NCBI GenBank assembly: GCA_964543525.1
Contig: CAZIYW010000001.1
Span: 1-64,000 of the forward strand
Length of the DNA stretch: 64,000 bases
Direction: 5' to 3'
Source of the DNA: CBDVBE01 sp964543525
GTDB lineage: Bacteria > Fibrobacterota > Chitinivibrionia > Chitinivibrionales > JANQEN01
Shown here piece by piece: positions 15,780 through 25,329 of the stretch. Numbering within the stretch: the stretch's first letter is position 1; every line of letters begins with the position of its first letter. The position numbers and the translations under genes were made by a program. The notes under the pieces were generated by a model. That model was not told the origin of the DNA, ran no database searches, and saw only the letters and a program-made list of their open reading frames with translations.

Positions 15780-18050
15780 ATGTATATGAACCGATTTAAT
15801 AAACCGGAAAAACCGATTACATTTCAGAAAGAGGATCAGGAACCTGTTTCCCACCGTACCAAAGGGAAGCGGGTGTTTACCCTGTTTCTGCTGATCCTGT
15901 TTATCTGTTCTGTTGGTGCAGGGATGGGGCTTCGATTCCTGTACCACATGTATCAAACACTGCCCAGTCCCAAAGAGTTGTGCAATATTGAACCGTCACT
16001 GGTTTCCCGGGTACTGGCCGCGGACAGTTCACTGGCCCATGAATTCAGTATCGAGCGCCGTTTCTGGATTCCGCTGAAGGAGATACCTGCGGATCTGCAG
16101 CATGCGGTTATCGCCATTGAAGACAGACGTTTTTACGAGCATTGGGGTATCAGTATAAAACGTATCCTCGGCGCAGTGGTGGCAAATGTTATTCGCGGGA
16201 AGTACGCCCAGGGCGCCTCTACTATTACGCAGCAGCTTGCCCGTAATGTCTATCTCACGGCGCGCCAGTCCCTCATTCGTAAAGTACGTGAGGCTATGAC
16301 TGCGGTGCAGATTGAGTCCTATTATACCAAGGATGAAATTCTTGAACTCTATCTCAATATGGTCTACCTGGGCGCCGGGGTGTATGGTGTGGAGGCCGCT
16401 AGTCAGAGGTATTTCAGTAAATCGGCGCGTGATTTAACACTTAATGAGTGTGCCGTTCTTGCGGGCTGTATCCAGCTTCCTGAGCGATACCGACCCGATC
16501 GCAATAAAAATGCAAAGCGAACCCTGGACCGTCGAAATACCGTTCTCAGAGCTATGCGGAAAATGGGCTTTATCAGCAGGGATGTTGAGAAGCATGCAGG
16601 AACAGACACAATTCCGGCAAATCCCCAGGAGCCGGTTTCGAAACGGGCACCCTATTTTATTGAGTATGTGCGTCAGTATATGGAATCAAAGTATGGCGAA
16701 CACAAACTGTATAATGCCGGTTTGACCATCTGTACCACCCTCGATCCCGTGGCTCAGGATTCGGCGGAACGGGCTGTTGATTATTTTCTTGATTCATTAC
16801 AGCGGGGGACCAATCGTCTGTTTCTGGACAGCACCAAGGCATATCAGGAACTGGGTATCTCCAGAATTTACTATTTAAACCATTTTGATTCCATTTATGC
16901 CGCGAATAAGGAACGCTATAAAAATCTGCCGGATTCATTAAAACTAAGGATTGTCCAGGCATCGGTTGTGGCGCTGGATGTGCGGACCGGAGCGATACGG
17001 GTACTTATCGGCGGCAGGGATTTCAGTGAAAGTAAGTTCAACCGTGCAGTTCAGGCACGGCGCCAGCCCGGCTCGGCTTTTAAACCGTTTGTCTATACCG
17101 TCGCAATTGACAGCGGATATACACCGGCAACCGTTGTCATGGATCAACCTATCACACTGGAAACACCTGAGGGACCTTGGCGGCCGGAAAATTATGAGCA
17201 TGAATTTTACGGTCCCGTGACCATTCGTGAAGCCCTTAAAAAATCGATCAATCTGGTAGCCATTCAGGTTCTTTTGGATATTGGCGCATACAATGTGATC
17301 AGCTATGCACGACGGGCGGGATTGAAGCACCGGATGAATCCGGTTCCGGCACTTGCTATCGGTGCCTGTGAGGTCACCAACATGGAAATGACCTCTGCAT
17401 ACAGTATTTATCCCAACCATGGCAATCAGGCAACACCCTATTGTATCGAGCGGGTCTATGACCGTAACGGACGCCTCCTTGAGGAGCATGAACCTGAAGT
17501 AAAACATGTGCTTTCGTCCTCAACGGCATATATCATGACCAGCCTGATGACAACAGTGGTACGGGCGGGTACAGGCGCCCGGGTAGGCGCCAGAGGGTTC
17601 AACCGCCCCTGTGGAGGGAAAACCGGAACCACCAATGATTATTCCGACGCCTGGTTTGTAGGATATACGCCCCAGATTGCCTGTGGCGTCTGGGTGGGGG
17701 TTGATGAACGACGCTCTATGGGTGCAGGGGTTACCGGTTCGCGAGGTGCCATTCCCATGTGGGTAAGTACCATGAAAGCGCTCCATAGAAATTTGCCGGT
17801 GAGGGGTTTCGGACAGCCTGAGGGAGTAATCGCAGCAAGAATATGTAATGAGACACACAAGATTGCAACGCGCTACTGCTCTGATGTTTCTGTTGAAATA
17901 TTACCCCTGTCTCATAAAATGGATACCTGTGATGTGCATGTTCTTAAAAGGAAACTGAAGAAGCATGAGGTAATGAGGCGTTTTGGTACGAATAAGAAGA
18001 GACCTGCATCAAAGAAGAATGGGAAACGGAAACGGTCGCTTATATTTTAA
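15780..18050 (+). CDS. Class A penicillin-binding protein (glycosyltransferase/transpeptidase)
   Basis: 756 residues (ATG 15780; ATG 15786 also possible). It polymerises and cross-links peptidoglycan at the outer face of the inner membrane. One membrane helix (about 32-54) is followed by the GT51 domain with EDRRFYEHWG (114-123, catalytic E114) and GASTITQQ (145-152). The transpeptidase domain has SAFK (S432 nucleophile, K435), SIN (489-491) and KTGT (614-617). All catalytic motifs are intact and the length is usual for PBP1A-type proteins. The C-terminus is a basic tail of about 30 residues. Transcribed alone. Confidence 0.93.
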   Translation: MYMNRFNKPEKPITFQKEDQEPVSHRTKGKRVFTLFLLILFICSVGAGMGLRFLYHMYQTLPSPKELCNIEPSLVSRVLAADSSLAHEFSIERRFWIPLKEIPADLQHAVIAIEDRRFYEHWGISIKRILGAVVANVIRGKYAQGASTITQQLARNVYLTARQSLIRKVREAMTAVQIESYYTKDEILELYLNMVYLGAGVYGVEAASQRYFSKSARDLTLNECAVLAGCIQLPERYRPDRNKNAKRTLDRRNTVLRAMRKMGFISRDVEKHAGTDTIPANPQEPVSKRAPYFIEYVRQYMESKYGEHKLYNAGLTICTTLDPVAQDSAERAVDYFLDSLQRGTNRLFLDSTKAYQELGISRIYYLNHFDSIYAANKERYKNLPDSLKLRIVQASVVALDVRTGAIRVLIGGRDFSESKFNRAVQARRQPGSAFKPFVYTVAIDSGYTPATVVMDQPITLETPEGPWRPENYEHEFYGPVTIREALKKSINLVAIQVLLDIGAYNVISYARRAGLKHRMNPVPALAIGACEVTNMEMTSAYSIYPNHGNQATPYCIERVYDRNGRLLEEHEPEVKHVLSSSTAYIMTSLMTTVVRAGTGARVGARGFNRPCGGKTGTTNDYSDAWFVGYTPQIACGVWVGVDERRSMGAGVTGSRGAIPMWVSTMKALHRNLPVRGFGQPEGVIAARICNETHKIATRYCSDVSVEILPLSHKMDTCDVHVLKRKLKKHEVMRRFGTNKKRPASKKNGKRKRSLIF

Positions 18051-18150
18051 GTGTATCATTTGTTTGATGCAACACCTTTAATACTAAAGTGTTAAACATA
18101 TACCGCGAAAAAAAAACAATAAAAATATAGATTTCCCATAGCTATTCTTC

Positions 18151-18164
18151 GTACAATATTGTAC
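18151..18164. promoter_or_regulatory. Perfect 14-base palindrome, possible operator
   Basis: GTACAATATTGTAC is fully self-complementary and lies 65 bases before the metallo-hydrolase gene. Two TACAAT boxes (18152-18157 and 18162-18167) overlap it, so a repressor bound here could block a promoter. No good -35 element is seen. Confidence 0.4.
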
Positions 18165-18228
18165 AATACAACACAAAAAGGAGAAAACCACACATTTCTT
18201 CTATCACAAGAGGGTTACACAAGAACAA

Positions 18229-19203
18229 ATGAAAGCAAAATTGTGGGGAGTACGGGGCTCCCTTCCGACGCCACTTGAACCGCATGAAATTGAACAGCGG
18301 CTGAAAGCTGTACTTGAAGGTTTTTTTGAAAAAGGGTATCAGTCACATGATGATATTGATGAATACCTTTCCCAGCTTCCCCGGGAGATGCGAGGAGGGT
18401 TCGGCGGTAACACGCCTTCATGTGAAGTCTTTACCGGGGATACCAGTATCATTATCGATGCCGGCAGTGGGATACGCCGAAAGGGTTATGAACTGGTTAA
18501 CGGATCCTGCGGTAAGGGAGAGGGAGAGGTACATCTCTTTTTTACCCATTTTCACTGGGATCATATAATCGGACTGCCTTTTTTTACTCCGGTTTTTATT
18601 CCCGATAATCGGATTCATGTCTATGCTGTTCAGCCTGAGGTAGAAGATATAATCCGGTTGGTGTTTCGGAAGCCAAATTTCCCTGTACCGTACGAGCAGC
18701 TTGGTGCAGAGTTTGTGTACCACCGTCTTGATCCGAGAAAACAGATAACGATTGGCTCACTGGAAATAACACCCTACCAGCTCGACCATCCTGATCCCTG
18801 CTGGGGCTATCGGATTACAGACGGCAATCGTGTACTTGCCTACTGTGTAGATACGGAATGCACCCGCGCCGGGAGGAAAGAACTCGGTGATGATCTGCCC
18901 ATGTATCAGAATGTCCACACCATGATATTCGATGCCCAGTACACGTTGATGGAATCAATAATCAAGGGAAACTGGGGTCATGCCGCTGCAACTATCGGCC
19001 TTGATATCGCCCTGCGTGAGGGAATAGAGAAAGTAGTATTCATGCACCATGATCCCGCTGCAAATGATATGAAAGTTGCAAAGGCCCGGAAACAGACGGA
19101 AGAATACCTTGAGTATACAGAACGGCAACTGCGGAAAGAGGGCAAGGAGCCACAGAGGGTTAAATGTATTTTCGCCCATGAGGAGATGGTTGTTACGGTT
19201 TAA
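18229..19203 (+). CDS. Metallo-beta-lactamase-fold hydrolase
   Basis: 324 residues. The zinc site HFHWDH (H107, H109, D111, H112) is intact, with a preceding DAGSG strand turn (78-82), a later LDHPDP and a C-terminal MHHDP. The sequence fits the lactamase_B_2/PhnP-like branch, which includes cyclic nucleotide and cyclic phosphate phosphodiesterases; it is cytoplasmic, with no signal peptide. An insert of about 40 residues (20-58) after the first strand may shape the substrate pocket. The substrate is unknown. It is convergent with the efflux operon, 19 bases away. Confidence 0.8.
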   Translation: MKAKLWGVRGSLPTPLEPHEIEQRLKAVLEGFFEKGYQSHDDIDEYLSQLPREMRGGFGGNTPSCEVFTGDTSIIIDAGSGIRRKGYELVNGSCGKGEGEVHLFFTHFHWDHIIGLPFFTPVFIPDNRIHVYAVQPEVEDIIRLVFRKPNFPVPYEQLGAEFVYHRLDPRKQITIGSLEITPYQLDHPDPCWGYRITDGNRVLAYCVDTECTRAGRKELGDDLPMYQNVHTMIFDAQYTLMESIIKGNWGHAAATIGLDIALREGIEKVVFMHHDPAANDMKVAKARKQTEEYLEYTERQLRKEGKEPQRVKCIFAHEEMVVTV

Positions 19204-19222
19204 CGCGAGAAAAAGAAGAGTA

Positions 19223-20485
19223 CTATTCATACCGCAGCGCTTCGATCGGATTCATCCGCATCGCCTTTACCGCGGGGTACAGTCCAAAAATAACGCCGAC
19301 GCCGACAATTATACCGAACACATATAAAATATGCGTTACTACAATAGTCGGCTCAACAGCCCCTTCAGTTGATTTTTTAATACTCTCCCTGAACAGCATC
19401 GTTATCATGCCCAGAAATACTCCGACAGTTCCTCCGGTAAAGCTCAAGGTGGTTGTTTCAGAGATAAACTGGACAAATATCTGCAGGTTCCTAGCGCCGA
19501 GGGCTTTACGGATACCAATTTCATGAATACGCTCCGATACGCTCGAGAGCATGACATTCATGATACTCAGTCCGCCGACCAGTAAGGAAATCACGGAAAC
19601 AACCCCCATCAGGACACTGACATTATCGAGCATGCCCCGTATCTCTTCAAGCCACTCCGCTGTGCGATATTCGAAATCTTCAACACCGCGGTGACGCTCC
19701 GTGAGTCTCTGTGAGATTGTATATGCCTGTGCCTCGATTTTTTCCGGATCCTTTACCGACAGTCGCAGTGAACCGGGATCCGGATCGGAACCGGTTATGT
19801 ACAGCTGCATTGTTTTGACGGGAATGTATACCGCGCGTCTCATATGCCACGGTTTAAAATCCGGATCAGCCGGCGCGTATATCCCAACTATGGTAAAATG
19901 TTTATTGTTAAAGATACAGTCATTCCCTATCAATGTCCGCTTCTCTTTGCCGGAAAGGGTCAGTTGACGGCACAGTCGTTCGTCAAGCTCCCACGACAGT
20001 ATGCATACCTTCTCACCCCTTGTGTAATCATCATTGCTGAACCATCGTCCCTCCACGAGTTTCATGCTTTCCATATCATCCTCAAGGGTTGTTTTGCTCA
20101 CTCCCCGCAACCGCGCCCCGTCTTCAGCACCCAGTACATGGATGGTTCCATGACGCGTTATCTGCCGATAGTACATCTCGGCATCCGGTGCATGCTGTTC
20201 AAGGTAACTGCCGTCTGAGTACCTCATTCCCGGGGATCTGCTCCAGGCGATTTTCTCTTTAAGCGGCACATCACGCTGCCTTCTGAACCATATGGCGCCG
20301 GCCCACCGTCCCATTTTTTCATTAAGAAATACGTCAATACCGGCAATCAGTGTCAGCATGGCAACCAAGGATGCCACACCCAGCATCACACCGATAATCG
20401 ACAATGCAGAGCGCAGTTTATGGGAAGCCATTTCGATGAATGACATTTTTATGCCGACGAATATTGACTGGATAAGGGTAACCAT
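19223..20485 (-). CDS. ABC transporter permease, MacB/FtsX type (second of two)
   Basis: 420 residues with the MacB layout: one membrane helix near residues 25-50 (SALSIIGVMLGVASLVAML), a periplasmic domain of about 230 residues, then three helices from about residue 290. The motif GIRKALGAR before helix 3 is typical. It is the last gene of the five-gene operon and follows the other permease by 24 bases. Such permeases do not form a channel; they pass ATPase motion to the periplasmic adaptor. With the 20510 gene it could form a heterodimer. Confidence 0.88.
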   Translation of the reverse strand: MVTLIQSIFVGIKMSFIEMASHKLRSALSIIGVMLGVASLVAMLTLIAGIDVFLNEKMGRWAGAIWFRRQRDVPLKEKIAWSRSPGMRYSDGSYLEQHAPDAEMYYRQITRHGTIHVLGAEDGARLRGVSKTTLEDDMESMKLVEGRWFSNDDYTRGEKVCILSWELDERLCRQLTLSGKEKRTLIGNDCIFNNKHFTIVGIYAPADPDFKPWHMRRAVYIPVKTMQLYITGSDPDPGSLRLSVKDPEKIEAQAYTISQRLTERHRGVEDFEYRTAEWLEEIRGMLDNVSVLMGVVSVISLLVGGLSIMNVMLSSVSERIHEIGIRKALGARNLQIFVQFISETTTLSFTGGTVGVFLGMITMLFRESIKKSTEGAVEPTIVVTHILYVFGIIVGVGVIFGLYPAVKAMRMNPIEALRYE

Positions 20486-20509
20486 ACAAATTCTTATTTT
20501 TTATGCTAA

Positions 20510-21736
20510 TTAATATCTCAATGCCTCCACCGGCTGCATATTTGCCGCGCGGAGAGAGGGAAACAGTCCGCTGAAAACTCCCGCGAACAGAGTAAAGCCA
20601 AAAGCGACGGAGTAATCGAGCAGGGTAAGCCTGGGTATATACGGAAAGAAGCCCGGTGGTGTAAGGGTGACCAGAGCGCCGAGTACCATTCCGGGAATAC
20701 CTCCGACAAAACAGACCAGGATCGCCTCAATTATAAACTGTGTAAAGATATCATACCGTTGCGCGCCCAATGCTTTCCGGATACCGATCTCCCGTATTCG
20801 ATCACCGATGCCGGCAAACATGATATTCATGATACTGATGCCGCCGACAATGAGTGAAATGGCAGCAATACTCCACAGGATGATCTTCATACCCTTGACT
20901 GCAGTCTCCATCTCCCTGAGCTTGTCCATACTTGCCTCCACCTCGAAATCCCTGACGCCGCGATGCTTTGCCAGATACCGGTGGGTCACGTCACGCTGCG
21001 CCTGCCGCACAACATCACTACCGGTTAAAAGCAGAGAAACCTCATTCAGGTTGCGCCGTGCATTACTGAAACGCATGGCATAGACACTGAAAGGGAAAAT
21101 ACACTCAGACGCCCGCTCATTACGGATGTTTTTAGTCTCGATTATACCGATAATTGACAACGGTATATTTCGAATCAGCAGGGTCGCTCCCACCGGATTA
21201 ACTCCCTTATCAAACAGCCTTTGCGCCAGACGTTTACCGATGATACAGACATGCCGGTGCCGCTGAAAATCCTTCCGTGTAAAATTCCTGCCGCGTTCAA
21301 CCCGGTAATTATAGACATCCAGATACTCGCGACTGACCGCAATAAGTTTCCCCCAGGTTCTTTTCCCCTTTGCAGTCATTCGGTTCCAGTTGAGATTTTT
21401 ATACAGCAGAACAGCCTTTACATACGGTAATTCTTCGACAATTTCCTCCGCTTCATCAATACTGAGACCCGGCGATGACTGAAATTTCATCTTTTCCTCC
21501 CGTGTTACCGGCTCTACAGTCTTAATCGTAAGGATATTCAGTCCGCCGACGCGCTCCATATTTTCCCGCAAATTGTCATCCATACCGCGTACAAAAGCAA
21601 GGTTCGCAAGAAGTGCGGCCACACCGAGAAACAGGCCAAGGGTGGTTATCATGGTTCGAGTGCGGTTGGTATATATTTCGAGTGCACACAGCTTGAGATT
21701 TACCAGGATTGTTGTGTAAAGACGAATTGTTTTCAT
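20510..21736 (-). CDS. ABC transporter permease, MacB/FtsX type (first of two)
   Basis: 408 residues, the same four-helix MacB_PCD/FtsX design as its neighbour: helix 1 near 28-50 (MITTLGLFLGVAALLANLAF), a large periplasmic domain, and helices 2-4 at the C-terminus with GIRKALGAQ. ATG 21736 overlaps the ATPase stop (ATGA), showing translational coupling. Sequence similarity to the next permease is clear in the motifs but low in the periplasmic domain, so the two are old duplicates or a specialised pair. Confidence 0.88.
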   Translation of the reverse strand: MKTIRLYTTILVNLKLCALEIYTNRTRTMITTLGLFLGVAALLANLAFVRGMDDNLRENMERVGGLNILTIKTVEPVTREEKMKFQSSPGLSIDEAEEIVEELPYVKAVLLYKNLNWNRMTAKGKRTWGKLIAVSREYLDVYNYRVERGRNFTRKDFQRHRHVCIIGKRLAQRLFDKGVNPVGATLLIRNIPLSIIGIIETKNIRNERASECIFPFSVYAMRFSNARRNLNEVSLLLTGSDVVRQAQRDVTHRYLAKHRGVRDFEVEASMDKLREMETAVKGMKIILWSIAAISLIVGGISIMNIMFAGIGDRIREIGIRKALGAQRYDIFTQFIIEAILVCFVGGIPGMVLGALVTLTPPGFFPYIPRLTLLDYSVAFGFTLFAGVFSGLFPSLRAANMQPVEALRY

Positions 21737-22413
21737 GATTCAATCCGCCCGTCGACCAGACGTACCTGTCTCCTGGCACGTTCGGCTACAGAGTTTTCGT
21801 GGGTGATAACTACAATGGTATGCCCTTCGCCTGAGAGCTCATCAAAAACGGCAAGTATCTCGCCTGTGGTATGGCTGTCAAGGTTTCCTGTCGGTTCATC
21901 CGCAAACAGTATTGACGGTTTTTTTATCAACGCCCGGGCAATGGCAACCCGCTGTTTCTGACCGCCAGATATCTCATTCGGCCTGTGTTTCCGCCGATCC
22001 CATAACCCGAAGCGGGTCAATGTCTCCTCAACAAGTTTTTTTCGCCTCCGGCCCGGAATATTTCCGTAAATCAACGGCAGCTCCACATTGCCGGCAACAG
22101 TAAGTTTAGGCAGAAGGTTGAAATTCTGGAACACAAAGCCAATCTCACGATTGCGGATATCTGCAAGCTGCGACGGGGAAAAGGTCGTTACTGAACGATC
22201 CTTGAACAGATAGTCACCCGATGTGGGACGATCGAGACATCCGAGAATATTCAACAGTGTCGACTTCCCGGCACCGCTCTGCCCCATTATAGCGAGATAA
22301 TCTCCTTGTCGAACCGACAATGAAATGTCTTTCAATACCGGCACTTTCTCTTTACCGAGTGTATAGCTCTTACAGAGCGACCTTGTTTCAATAATATTGT
22401 TTGTGCTTGTCAT
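21733..22413 (-). CDS. ABC transporter ATP-binding protein, MacB/LolD type
   Basis: 226 residues. All ATPase motifs are present: Walker A GQSGAGKST (44-52), Q-loop Q96, signature SGGQKQR (149-155), Walker B ILFADEP (168-174) and switch H205. Length and motif text match the LolD/MacB/FtsE group, which works with FtsX-type permeases. It lies between the adaptor gene and two permease genes, so it should power this efflux machine. In most MacB systems the ATPase and permease are fused; here they are separate. Confidence 0.93.
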   Translation of the reverse strand: MTSTNNIIETRSLCKSYTLGKEKVPVLKDISLSVRQGDYLAIMGQSGAGKSTLLNILGCLDRPTSGDYLFKDRSVTTFSPSQLADIRNREIGFVFQNFNLLPKLTVAGNVELPLIYGNIPGRRRKKLVEETLTRFGLWDRRKHRPNEISGGQKQRVAIARALIKKPSILFADEPTGNLDSHTTGEILAVFDELSGEGHTIVVITHENSVAERARRQVRLVDGRIES

Positions 22414-22444
22414 TTTTCAGGTCACCGTAAGGAACGGCAGAGAA

Positions 22445-23554
22445 CTACCTGCGGCCTCTCGACCTCTTTCTCTGATCGTTCTTGTCTTTGCCGAGCACCT
22501 CTTTAAATAGCACCACATCACCCTCTTTTACCCCGGAAAGAATCTCATAGTACCGGTAATCGGTTTTACCGACAGTAACAGGTATCTGTTTAACCGACTC
22601 AGTTCCGTCCTCTTTTCGTATCACCTTGTTGACAAACCAGCCTTTCGGGGTCCTGGTGACAAAGCGGTTGGGAATACCGAGTATTCCTTCCTTTTCAAGA
22701 ATAACAAATTCGACGTTCACATTAATTCCCGGGGCAATGCCGGGTATCAGCGAATCAATCCTCACTCTGACTTCAAAGGTGCCAAGCCCGTCTGCACTCT
22801 GTTTCTTTGCGCTGAGTGCAATAAAGTTAATGGTGCCGGTGGTCTGCACACCTTCGATTGCTTCCGGTTTGATAACCACTTTCTGGCCCTGTTTCAGATG
22901 AATGTAATCAACTTCTCCTATTTGAGAAACCACTTCAAGCTCTGATATGTCGGCGATAGTGGCAATGGATGTGCCGCTCTGAAAACCGGAGGTTGCCGAT
23001 ACCGCAATTTCTCCCTCTTCAACGTCAAGGCTGGTGATAATACCGTTCATGGGGCTTACTACCTTTGTTTTATTTAGCTGATCCGTGATATCCTTCAATG
23101 AGAGCTTCTCCTGCTCATAGGAAATAACGGCCAGCTCCCACGCGTTTTTCAGATCAGCAAGCTGTTTTTCGGATACGGTACCGGTGGCGACAAGTTTTTG
23201 CGCATCTTCATAATTCCGCTTCGCAATATCAGCCTGAATGCGCGCCTTTTTAACGGAAAGATCCAGAGCTTCTTTTTTATACAACAGTCGGCTGGGATCG
23301 ATGTCAATAATCTTATCGCCCTTTTTAATCCGCTGGCCTTCTTTTACATATACTTTCTGTATCACACCGCTCGCCTCCGACTTCAGTTCCACCTTTACCA
23401 CAGGCTCTACCTCCCCGGTCTGAATAATGGCGTCACGGAGGTTTACCCGGGAAACTACGGCACGTTCTTCAATAATTCCGTTCTTTTTCCGCGTACTGCA
23501 GCCCGCTATGACACAAACACATGCGATTAATACCGCCAGACGTGTAATGTTCAT
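22445..23554 (-). CDS. Periplasmic adaptor (membrane fusion) lipoprotein, MacA-like
   Basis: 369 residues. The signal peptide ends in the lipobox IAGC (C19). The domains follow the RND/MacA adaptor order: barrel-sandwich lipoyl half (ASGVIQKVYVKEGQRIKKGD), a helical hairpin of about 80 residues (90-175), the second lipoyl half (VVSPMNGIITSLDVEEGE), beta-barrel, and a membrane-proximal domain. It bridges the inner-membrane transporter and the TolC-like channel. ATG 23554 overlaps the TolC stop (ATGA). The end is a basic KRSRGRR tail. Confidence 0.9.
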   Translation of the reverse strand: MNITRLAVLIACVCVIAGCSTRKKNGIIEERAVVSRVNLRDAIIQTGEVEPVVKVELKSEASGVIQKVYVKEGQRIKKGDKIIDIDPSRLLYKKEALDLSVKKARIQADIAKRNYEDAQKLVATGTVSEKQLADLKNAWELAVISYEQEKLSLKDITDQLNKTKVVSPMNGIITSLDVEEGEIAVSATSGFQSGTSIATIADISELEVVSQIGEVDYIHLKQGQKVVIKPEAIEGVQTTGTINFIALSAKKQSADGLGTFEVRVRIDSLIPGIAPGINVNVEFVILEKEGILGIPNRFVTRTPKGWFVNKVIRKEDGTESVKQIPVTVGKTDYRYYEILSGVKEGDVVLFKEVLGKDKNDQRKRSRGRR

Positions 23555-24972
23555 TCCAGTTTCACTCCAAAGCGAGAAAGTACTTTTCCGGTTATTTCCT
23601 CAAAAATGATCTCCAGTTTTTTCATGACCACCTGCTTCTGGAGATAGCGAATCGTCGTTTCGAGATAGTCATCTTCTGCCTTGTCAAGGGTAAGCTGATC
23701 AACGGTACCGAGGTCGAATCCTGCCTTTGCTGCATCAAACTGCCGACGCGCAATTTCCTGCGATGTTTTTTCAATGGCAAGGGTCTGAAGCTCCTGCTCC
23801 CAGGTAAGGTTCAGCTCCTCCACTTTTTTAACCATCTCGCGCATGTACTGCTCCCGCGCGATATTGTTTGACTTGAGTGCAATACCGGCCTGTTGCCGCT
23901 CGATACGTCGGGATTTCACCGGAAGTGCATACCTGACAATAAGTGCAAACACCGCATTTCCGGAAAAAGAGCCCGATGCATCAAATATATCATCTCCAGA
24001 TGCGACTCGGGAATAGCCTGCTTCAAGAGCCACATCAGGCAGTAGTTGATTCGCTGCATACGCCGCCTGCCGCCGCAGTTTCTCATTAAGCGTTTCAAAG
24101 AGTTGTATCTGCGGATCAAAGGATTCGACCAGTCTGAGGAAATCATCCGGCTCCGGCAACCCGGTTAACTGAATGTGTTTCACCGAGTCAATAGTGACTG
24201 AATCCGGCGACAGAGCCAGTGCCACTGCCAGTGCCCGATGCGCGAGCGCCGCTTCGGTCTGCGCAATGAGAAGCTGCCGGGTGGCTTCAAGAAAGGCGAG
24301 ATGAGCAGAGAGTGTATCAAGCATTGTGGCGGTACCGATACTGAACCGAGTCCGCTGGGTAGTAAGACGCTTTTCCGCATACTGTTTCCGATCCGCAAAA
24401 ATGGTACATAACGATTGCTTCTCATAGAATGTCCAATAACGGTTGCGTACATCGCTGAGAGAGGCAAGTATCTTCTTTTTCCGCCGAAGGGTAAATGTTT
24501 TGTTGTCGAGACGCTGTATCTTAATGGTATACGCAACCGGATCGTGCTTCCAGGCATTCCGAAGAAGAGGCTGGGTATAGGTGAGTGCTAAGGATGAGGT
24601 GTACTGTACACTGTCCCCATCCGTCATGCCGGTGCGTTCTCCAGCAATATCCGCTGTAACAGTCCCGCCGCCGGGAACATTCTGTAATGCACTGACGGTA
24701 ACACCGGTTGATACTGATGGTGTGTTGCTCCCGGAAGTTAAGGTTGAATCGTACGGTTTAACCTGCTGCCTGAGGGTGGCGTTAACGGACGGCAGTTGCT
24801 GTGTTTGCAGCTTCTCAAGAGTGAGTGAGTCGGTCCGGGTTTCCAGCCGGGCAATACGGATATCGCTGTTGTTTTCCAATGCCGTAAATACAACATCCTG
24901 TTCCGATAATGTGGCACCCGTGGCTGAAACATAGAAAAGAGCCAATAAAAAAATCCTGGTGGTAGATAACAT
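23551..24972 (-). CDS. TolC-like outer-membrane efflux protein
   Basis: About 473 residues from ATG 24972 (the frame extends to 25005, but 24972 starts the signal peptide LSTTRIFLLALFYVSATGA). The protein has two related halves rich in long coiled coils (for example about 150-230 and 370-440) and short barrel strands, the OEP/TolC layout. Trimers form the exit duct across the periplasm and outer membrane. First gene of the operon, with a promoter 36-64 bases upstream of its start codon. Substrate unknown: macrolides, peptides or lipids are all possible for such systems. Confidence 0.88.
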   Translation of the reverse strand: MLSTTRIFLLALFYVSATGATLSEQDVVFTALENNSDIRIARLETRTDSLTLEKLQTQQLPSVNATLRQQVKPYDSTLTSGSNTPSVSTGVTVSALQNVPGGGTVTADIAGERTGMTDGDSVQYTSSLALTYTQPLLRNAWKHDPVAYTIKIQRLDNKTFTLRRKKKILASLSDVRNRYWTFYEKQSLCTIFADRKQYAEKRLTTQRTRFSIGTATMLDTLSAHLAFLEATRQLLIAQTEAALAHRALAVALALSPDSVTIDSVKHIQLTGLPEPDDFLRLVESFDPQIQLFETLNEKLRRQAAYAANQLLPDVALEAGYSRVASGDDIFDASGSFSGNAVFALIVRYALPVKSRRIERQQAGIALKSNNIAREQYMREMVKKVEELNLTWEQELQTLAIEKTSQEIARRQFDAAKAGFDLGTVDQLTLDKAEDDYLETTIRYLQKQVVMKKLEIIFEEITGKVLSRFGVKLE

Positions 24973-25007
24973 GGGCTGTTCAATCCGAATGTTATAACAA
25001 TGCAATT

Positions 25008-25036
25008 ATTATACAACTATTAGACTGTTATGAAAA
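25008..25036 (-). promoter_or_regulatory. Promoter of the efflux operon
   Basis: On the - strand: TTTTCA (25036-25031), a 17-base spacer, TATAAT (25013-25008). The expected start near 25001 leaves a leader of only about 30 bases. Confidence 0.55.
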
Positions 25037-25065
25037 TACTATTGTTACAGAGCGCCTTTTTTATT

Positions 25066-25247
25066 TAGTGCTTGTCCGAAAAGTCCTTGATTTGTCATTT
25101 CGACCGGAGGGAGAAATCTGTAAGTAGATTGATTCTTAGAAAAGAAAGATTTTATTTGTCAGGCGAAAATAAGAGTGTACCAATTTCCACTTCGTGGTCT
25201 CACTCCGGTCAAAATGATAGTTTTAACTGTTTTTTGGACAAATACTA
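25066..25247. repeat. 182-base imperfect fold-back repeat
   Basis: The two ends are imperfect inverted copies of about 50 bases. The best block is TCATTTCGACCGGAGGGAGA near 25095-25114 against the reverse complement of 25198-25217 (18 of 20 match); the outer part TAGTGCTTGTCC pairs with TAGTATTTGTCC. A TTTCGACCGGAGGGAGAAATCT-like core is familiar as a dispersed repeat of FCB and other genomes. It occupies the space between two divergent genes (efflux operon and plsC) and has no coding potential. Confidence 0.6.
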
Positions 25248-25259
25248 TTTAAGTATCTT

Positions 25260-25290
25260 TTGTCTAAACAAGTAATTACGAACTTATAAT
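25260..25290 (+). promoter_or_regulatory. Possible promoter of the acyltransferase gene
   Basis: TTGTCT (25260-25265) and TATAAT (25285-25290), separated by 19 bases, which is longer than ideal. It lies 40 bases before the ATG at 25330, just outside the fold-back repeat. Confidence 0.4.
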
Positions 25291-25329
25291 ATATATTATT
25301 TTTAATCTCCGTTTATCGAGAGGTATTTC

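Noticed and set aside
16944..17507. 187-codon frame antisense to the class A PBP gene
   Set aside because: Shadow frame; the + strand carries all catalytic motifs of the PBP.
18071..18093. Hairpin after the PBP gene as a terminator
   Set aside because: The stem AACACCTTTA/TAAAGTGTT has a bulge and no T run follows, so the case is too weak to list.
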